Position numbers and translations under genes: made by a program. From Anas platyrhynchos (taxonomy: Eukaryota; Chordata; Aves; Anseriformes; Anatidae): DNA of 64,000 nucleotides. The DNA lies in the NCBI RefSeq assembly GCF_047663525.1, contig NC_092604.1:12387501-12451500 (forward strand), in the 5' to 3' direction. This document shows positions 57,990 through 64,000 of this stretch, piece after piece; position 1 is the stretch's first letter, and each line of letters begins with the position of its first letter. The notes beneath the pieces were generated by a model. The model was not told where the DNA came from, did not search any database, and saw only the letters and a program-made list of their open reading frames with translations.

Positions 57990-58480
57990 GCGTCTGCTAA
58001 AGGCGTTTGGAAAGACAGGGCAATAAAAAATAAAATAAAACGGAACGTGTGTGTCTAATCCATTAACTTCCTCTCGCGGGCTCCCCGGGGACCCGGTGAG
58101 GAGGAGAAAGAATACGTGGATATTGCACGCGCCCTGGCATTTTGTCCCCGGGCCAGCCCCGCCGCTGGCCGCTGCCACGGCTTGCGCCATCCCGGGCTCA
58201 TAAATCAGCGCGGGCGACAGCGTTTCACAGCTCGCTTCCCAGCCAGGATATTGCCATTCCTGCTGATTACACGGCCAGCGCGCGGGGGAAGCTGCATCTC
58301 CCACTTCCAGGAAGGGAGGCTCCGCAAGGAAAACGCATTGATAAAAAGAAGAACGAAATCAGCTTTGTTCACGTTGCGAATCTCCTATTGTTCCTGCTGC
58401 GACCGTCGGCCGTTGCTGGAGAAAGTATTTCCTCAGCGATAAATCTCCTGGGCTCCTCAGCAGCCCTCGCCTTGGCACCA
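57990..58480. promoter_or_regulatory. candidate conserved noncoding element
   Basis: Contains TGTCTAATCCATTAACTTCC, GGCTCATAAATCAGCGCGGG, GGATATTGCCATTCCTGCTG, GATTACACGG and AAACGCATTGATAAAAAG. CpG content is high for non-promoter DNA. Function is inferred. Confidence 0.35.
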
Positions 58481-58969
58481 GACCCTCCTTGGGTTGTTTT
58501 GCAAGAAAAAAGCAGCTTTCACCGCTACGCCAGCCCTGCACAAGAGCCCTCGGCCGCAGGACCAACCCAGCACCAATTTCTCAGCCGATTTTGGTAATTT
58601 TGCTCGTTGGTCAAGAGCAGGCAAAGTGGCATCGTGCCCCTGGGAGGGGTGTCGGGCAAATCAAGGTGTGAGCTCAGCCCCAAGCCCCTCATTTTGGGGG
58701 GATGAGGGCCATTCCCAGTGCAGGGGGTCCAGGGCCATCCCAGGGGTCTCCTGCCCGTGTCTGCAGACAGCACTGCATCAGGGACCACTGGTCCCCAGTA
58801 CCTCCCTGGCCCCTGCCCTCGGAGCACGCTATGGCCGGCACCGCACACGTGCTCCTGGGCAGCACGTAGCAGCCAGCGCGGGCCGGGGAATGCGAGTCTG
58901 ACCGGGGCCACGCTAATCCCAGCGCCGAAACGCAGAGCTGGCTCCGGCCAAGTGCTTGAAATACGGGAG

Positions 58970-59300
58970 TCAGGCTGACAGTTGTACAAGAAAAATAGAT
59001 CAAGTTTCCAAGAAAATACAGGCGAGCTGATCTGATTTTCATCAGCATCTTCAGCTGCCTTTCGGGAAGCCCCAGCCCTCTCCTCATTCCTGGTCTCCGC
59101 TTTACAAACCACTTAATTCCTTGTTGCTTTGGAAACCCTCACAAAGACCCTCTGCATCCCCCAAAATAACGAGCAACAGATGCTGCTTTGACCTCAGCAA
59201 CTTCCTGGAAACATACATTTGTCAAAATAAAAATAAAAAGATTAATGTGAGGAAGGCTCTTAAATTATAAGGAAATAGCAGACACGAGAGCCCAGGCGTG
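58970..59300. promoter_or_regulatory. candidate conserved noncoding element
   Basis: AT-rich unique sequence with AAAAATAGATCAAGTTTCC, GCTGATCTGATTTTCATCAG and AAAAGATTAATGTGAGG. Weaker than its neighbours; function is inferred. Confidence 0.27.
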
Positions 59301-59596
59301 CACGCCTGCCATTTGTAATGGCCACAGAGCACTCGGACAGGCGGAGGAGCCCGGGGCCGGCCACGGGGGGCCGGGGAGATCCCCAAATCCTTTGGGGTCC
59401 CCACACCCCTGCTGCCCCCCAAAGCCAGGAGCAGCCACAGGCACTGGGGCTGTCGGTGCGGGGGCACCCACAGGCTCTGTCAGCACCACAGGTCCCAACC
59501 GAGAGATAACTCACTGCCTTGCTTCAGCTTGGGTTAGCAAAGCAGTTTGAGGGTAAATATTGAAATTTACACTTCCAGCATGAAACAAAAGCATGG

Positions 59597-60165
59597 AGTT
59601 GTTTATGTTGGAAAAGCCCCTTCAGATCATCCAGTCTGACCACCAACCTAGCACTGCCAAGTCCACCTCTAAACCATGTCCCTCAGTGCCACAGCCACAC
59701 AGCCCTTAAATGCCTGCACCACCTCCCTGGGCAGCCTGTTCCAGTGCTTGACCACCATCTCCGTGAGGAAATTCTTCCTGATGTCCAACCCAAACCTCCC
59801 CTGGTACAACCTGAGGCCATTTCTTTGCATCCTGTCACTTATCACCCAAGGACAAGACCAGCACCCTCCTCGTGCAGCCTCCTTTCAGGCAGGTGCAGAG
59901 AGCACGGAGACACCTCCCCTCAGCCTCCCCTGCTCCAGCTCCCTCAGCCGCTCCTCGTCTCATTTCCCAGATCCTTCACCAGCTCCACTGCTCCTCTCTG
60001 ACCACATCCAGCAGCTCGCTGAGGGGCCCAAAACCAAGCACAGCACCCTAGGTGGGGCCTCACCAGCACAGAGTACAGAGGAACAAGCAGCATGTTCCCA
60101 AGCAGCCCCTTCCCACACAAGGTTTAGGGTCAGTTCCAACCCCACACTCTCCAGTGTGCCATTTC
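59597..60165 (-). mobile_element. CR1 LINE fragment, 3' portion
   Basis: Starting at TTGGAAAAGCCCCTTCAGAT it runs through CCAGTCTGACCACCAACCTA, GCACTGCCAAGTCCACC, AAACCATGTCCCTCAGTGCC, CCTGGGCAGCCTGTTCCAGT, TTCTTCCTGATGTCCAACC, CCTCCTTTCAGGCAGGTGC and CAGCACCCTAGGTGGGGCCT. This is the familiar reverse complement of the avian CR1 3' region. The reverse transcriptase part is absent (5' truncation). The open frame through it (59676-60440) is not a host gene. Confidence 0.9.
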
Positions 60166-62439
60166 TCAGCTTATCTAGGGTTTCTGCTTTCTTTTACAGA
60201 GTTTTTAAAGCACTTTGCTCGTGCTGCAGTGGCAGCAAGATGTGCAAGCAGCTGTCAGCCAGGACCTTTTCGGGTCAGGGTGCTGAAGGCCAGAGGGTTT
60301 CACCTCCTCCCTCTGGCTGCAGCCACCCAGCAGGTCCTAGGGCTGGCACAGGGGCAGGAGCACTGCTGAGGGCACGAATTCCCTGGGGGCTCCTTGCTGT
60401 CAGGGCTCGTGACAGCCTGAGGACAAGTGACACGATGTGAGGTGACACAACATGGCGCCCACAGCATTTACCAGGCCTAGGGGCAGGCAGGGGCAGCTCT
60501 GCAGGCTCCATACAGGTGGAGCCTTTTTCCCCTCCCAGCTTGATAGGATCAGCCAGCAATGAGCTGTGGTGAAGGGCTGCTGCTGGGCCTGGCGTGAGGT
60601 GGGGCTGGGTGGCTCTGGGGATTTGGTGCACCTGTGTGCAGGCCCCATCCCCATCCCGCTCCCAGCTTTGTGCTGCTGTGTGGCCCTGTAGAACCGAGGC
60701 ACATCGCTCCCTCGGGGTGATTCCTGCCGGGCAGGGGTGCCCAGGTCTTGCTGGGGGTGCTGGGGACACGGCGGTGCCATGGGGTGGGCGCAGCCTGGCG
60801 GCTCTGCACCAGCACCACAGGGTGCCAGGGTGCCGCTGCGCCGCAAATGCAAATCCTGACCCGGGCTGGGCCGGGGGCTCTGCCTTCCCCAGCACCCGCC
60901 TAATGCCTCTGGTAGCCATGGCAACCGCCATATACATTTACATATTCTTCCCGTTAATCACAGGGACATCCAAGCAACTGTCTTTGCCGGGGGTTGTTTC
61001 CATCCCTCTGAACGAGGGGAGGGCTGGAGCCTCACCCACCCCACGCAAATGAATCTACCACGTCCCCACTGCTAGCCTTTGAGCCCCATTTGCCTACCTG
61101 AGGAAGGAAAAGAAATGACAGAACCCAGGAGGTGCTTTCACGTTGGGTCCTGCAGCCTCTTCCCTGCAGCTTTTGGGGCTGTGGTGGTGGGGCTGGGCCC
61201 TGAGCGCCTGGGCAGGGTGCTGGAGCCTGTGCCAGGGCGGAGAGGAAGGGGCCACTTGGGGAGCCTCAAAAACATTTTTCCATGGCATTAACGAGAGCCA
61301 GGAGCTTCCCGGTGAGCCCACTGGTGCCGGCAGGTGCGTGCGGGCGCTGCCAGCTCCCAGCACTGGTGCCAGAGGCCTCCTGTGCCAAGGGATAATGAGA
61401 GCTGTCCTGCGGCTCGGCGCAGCCGGCCCGGCTGGCTCCCGTCATGGCAGTACAGCACTGCCTCAGCCCCGGCTCCTTTTGCGCTCAGAGTTTCTCACCC
61501 AGAATGTTTCGCCACATTTTTCCCTTGTGGGGTACAGCTGGCAGCACCTCAGCACTGCCAGAGGAGCTGGGAAGGGACTCCATTTGCTGAGGTACAGGGA
61601 GGAGGAAAACCATTAGAGTGAGCCTTTCTGATTAACTGTACCCTTAAAGGGAGCATCGCATGGAGCCGTGTCCTCGGCCATGAGCTGAGCGGGGTCCTGC
61701 AGTGTGGAGCAGGGAGCTGCATGCTGAGAGCTGCAGGGACATCGTCCCTGTGCTGCCTCCTCCTGCTGAAGCCTCACGCTGCTCCTGGGGGGCTGCAGGG
61801 CCCTACACCCCCAGGGGGGCATCGCAGCATCGGTGCCAGCAGGACAGCCCCGGGCACGTCGTCTTTGCGTGCGTGGAGCAGCCCAGCCCCAGCCCCACGC
61901 CGCCAGCATTGCAGACCCACCGGTTTCCTCTGCCCTTTCCACTGAACCAACCCGCAGAAAGTTTTATAAACTTGAGGAAACGCGAGTCAAAGCAGAAGGA
62001 GCCCGAAGCTGAGCCAAAGCGTGACCTCAGCAACCTCCCCTCTTTGTCCAGCCCGGGACCTCGTTATTATCTGTCAGCATTTGCTGAGTCTCCTCCTTCA
62101 GGGCCACACCAGACCCTTCCGGAGGCGCAGGGCCTCGCCGCAGCCCGTGCTCCTGATGCCTGCGTTATCTCTGCTGCTTCCAGCTCCGCTTCCCCCGCCG
62201 GCGGGGCAATGCTGGCAGCACCGGGGGCTGTGTGGGTGGGGGTCACCCCTCTGCACTGCGGGGCTGGTGGCAGGACACCAGGATGAGAGCACAGAGCCCT
62301 CACCGTGCCTCTCGGAGGGGACACGGGGACAGCGTCGTCCCCAGCGCGATGCTCCCAGCCTGGCCGGAGGAGGCAGCGAGCCCCAGCAGAGCAGGGGCTG
62401 GGAGACGGTGGAGTGCAATTTGCTGTCTGAAGTATTGAG

Positions 62440-62930
62440 CTTGCCCATCTGACATGAGGGCAGTGACAGGCAGGGAGTGTTTGGTGCAAAGGAAGGAAAT
62501 GGAAGAATTAAATCCACAGAACTTCCCTGCTTTTGTTCTCCCTCCCACCCCCGCTCGCCTCCTTGGCCGCTTGCTCTTCTCGCTGGATGTGTACGGCTTG
62601 ATACTACCCAACCAAGCTGGAAACGGGGTCTATCAGCTGAAAGCAATTTACTTTGAAATCCAGCTGCCAGATTTTCCTTCATTTGTTTACTTTTAAATGC
62701 TTTTTTAAAAGCCAAAGTACACAAGGCAGCCAAATTGCTGACATGTGTGCCGGGCCGGTACCCCGCAAACGCTGCATTCTTTCATGTCCTCCTGGGCTCA
62801 AATCCACTCATGTTTATTTAAAATACATAGAACACTTCAGCACTATTAAGGGCCATGTTTTATAGTAAATGGAAAAAGATTTCCTCGCAGGCCAAGGGGA
62901 GAGGGAAAGAATCACTTCAATTCAGTTTTG
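62440..62930. promoter_or_regulatory. candidate conserved noncoding element
   Basis: AT-rich island with AAGCAATTTACTTTGAAATC, CCTTCATTTGTTTACTTTT (forkhead core TGTTTAC) and CATGTTTATTTAAAATACAT. The borders to GC-rich flanks are sharp. Function is inferred. Confidence 0.38.
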
Positions 62931-63599
62931 TTCTGCAGCACTTTGCCTACCACACGACAGCCCAGCCACCCACAGCTCGCCAGCGGGCGGCTCGGCACGG
63001 CACCAGCACCCGGTAGCGCCGTGCTGCAGGAGCTGCTCATCCTCCGTGGTGGCTGGCACCTGGCAGCACCGGGGACACAGGGCTCCAGCAGTGCCCAGGC
63101 TCAGGCCTCTCGCCCCAGGGATGTGCAGGGCAGCTGGACTGTGGTGGCTGAAGCAAGCCCTGAGATGGGGTTTGCAATCACCGAGGTTCTCTGCTGCTTC
63201 TGAGCCTCTCGGGTGTCCTGCTGCCATCTCCATGCACCCGCTGCCAGCTCAGCCCAGGCCCCTTTCGTCACCTTCCCATGTCTACTCACTCTCCTTGCTC
63301 CATCCCCACTGTGCCTCGCCTCAGGGCAGCAGGCACAGGGCAGCGCTTCTCCCCCAGGCACCCAGCGCCACTTCCAGATCCCTGTGCAGACGTCAGAAGG
63401 TGGCACAGGGAAATTTAGGGCCTGATTTGGAAAAACAGCTCCGACGGAAGCAGCACCATGTCACCCCTACAAGCTGAGGGTACCTCCAGCCATGGCACGA
63501 GGGCAGCCCTTGCAGGCTGCAGGAGTAGATGGGGAGGATGGAGAGATGAAGTTGGGCAGGTGGGGGTCTGCAGGAGCTCGGAGGTGGAGCAGGCAGAGA

Positions 63600-64000
63600 A
63601 TGAGACACAGCAGGTTTACTACAACACATCCAAGCAAAAATATGATAGAGATGCTGGCACAGAGAGCAAATATTTTAATGGCAATAACAGGTAAATGGGC
63701 TATACATGGAAGTAGATAATCAAAATTAAGAATTATTAAGTGTTTTGGTAATGTGGGCATTTTGGGATGAAAGGAACATGGAAGAGGTATTTTCTAAGGC
63801 TGCCTTTCCTTAAGCCATCCCTCTGTGGCTGAGATGGCCTGAACTCTACAGGGTAATGTAAGGATGCGCATCAGAAAGCGAAAATGTCAACAAGCAGCAA
63901 ATAAATCCTCCAGGCTGTTGTCACTACTCGAGCTTAAAGAAAGGCAGAAAAACAACAAACATAGAAAGAAGCAAGGAAATGACTTACATTTTTAATTGAA
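63600..64000. promoter_or_regulatory. candidate conserved noncoding element at right edge
   Basis: AT-rich, unique sequence including AAATATTTTAATGGCAATAA, AAAATTAAGAATTATTAAG and CATTTTTAATTGAA at the border. It continues out of the window. Function is inferred and weakly supported. Confidence 0.25.

Larger units (their letters stand above)
55961..64000. other. intergenic region downstream of the NOS1AP-like gene
   Basis: 8 kb without a recognisable gene. It alternates GC-rich unique sequence with AT-rich islands (56.6-56.97, 57.4-57.7, 58.0-58.5, 59.0-59.3, 62.45-62.9 and 63.6-64 kb), plus one CR1 fragment. Long open frames here are composition artefacts without domains. Confidence 0.65.

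Noticed and set aside
59676-60440. 254-codon open frame
   Set aside because: It lies mostly in a reverse-oriented CR1 3' region, so it is neither a host gene nor the CR1 reverse transcriptase.
62869-63477. 202-codon open frame near the right end
   Set aside because: No domain, no splice context, GC-rich composition; better explained as chance.
1-64000. CRISPR arrays, bacterial operons, phage or viral genes, tRNA or rRNA genes
   Set aside because: The window is vertebrate nuclear DNA with GT-AG introns and CpG islands. No array, cloverleaf or viral coding region was recognised.

Overview
This is a vertebrate nuclear genomic window with intron-rich genes, GT-AG introns, CpG-island promoters and CR1-type LINE fragments. 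The combination of reverse-oriented CR1 3' ends, compact GC-rich gene structure and very low repeat load points to a bird, probably a microchromosome. The species cannot be named from the sequence.

The window holds two protein-coding genes transcribed away from each other. (1) TTLL11, a tubulin polyglutamylase of the tubulin-tyrosine-ligase-like family, lies on the minus strand. Its first six coding exons occupy about 17.7 kb down to 2.2 kb, and the 3' part of the gene runs off the left edge. (2) A gene closely related to NOS1AP (CAPON, the neuronal nitric oxide synthase adaptor) lies on the plus strand. I reconstruct eleven coding exons between 25,855 and 54,739 that join in frame to a protein of about 631-641 residues. 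The N-terminal PTB domain and the central glutamine-rich coiled coil are strongly NOS1AP-like. The long C-terminal part is different and does not end in the NOS1AP PDZ-binding tail.

Layout: 1-17.4 kb is AT-rich, with TTLL11 exons separated by long introns. 17.3-17.95 kb is the TTLL11 CpG-island promoter with a duplicated YY1-like box. 18-25.2 kb is intergenic. 25.2-26.1 kb is the CpG-island promoter and first exon of the NOS1AP-like gene. 26-49 kb is its first two introns, the second of 20 kb, with several AT-rich, TAAT-dense islands that look like conserved enhancers. 49.2-54.7 kb is a compact GC-rich block with coding exons 3-11. 54.7-55.96 kb is the 3' UTR with one poly(A) signal. 56-64 kb is intergenic, with one clear CR1 fragment and further enhancer-like islands.

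The most interesting point is the pairing of a NOS1AP relative with TTLL11. In human, as I recall, TTLL11 sits at 9q33 and NOS1AP at 1q23, two regions usually regarded as paralogous blocks left by the early vertebrate genome duplications. The plus-strand gene is therefore probably a second NOS1AP ohnolog that birds kept and mammals appear to lack. No search could be run, so that history is an inference.
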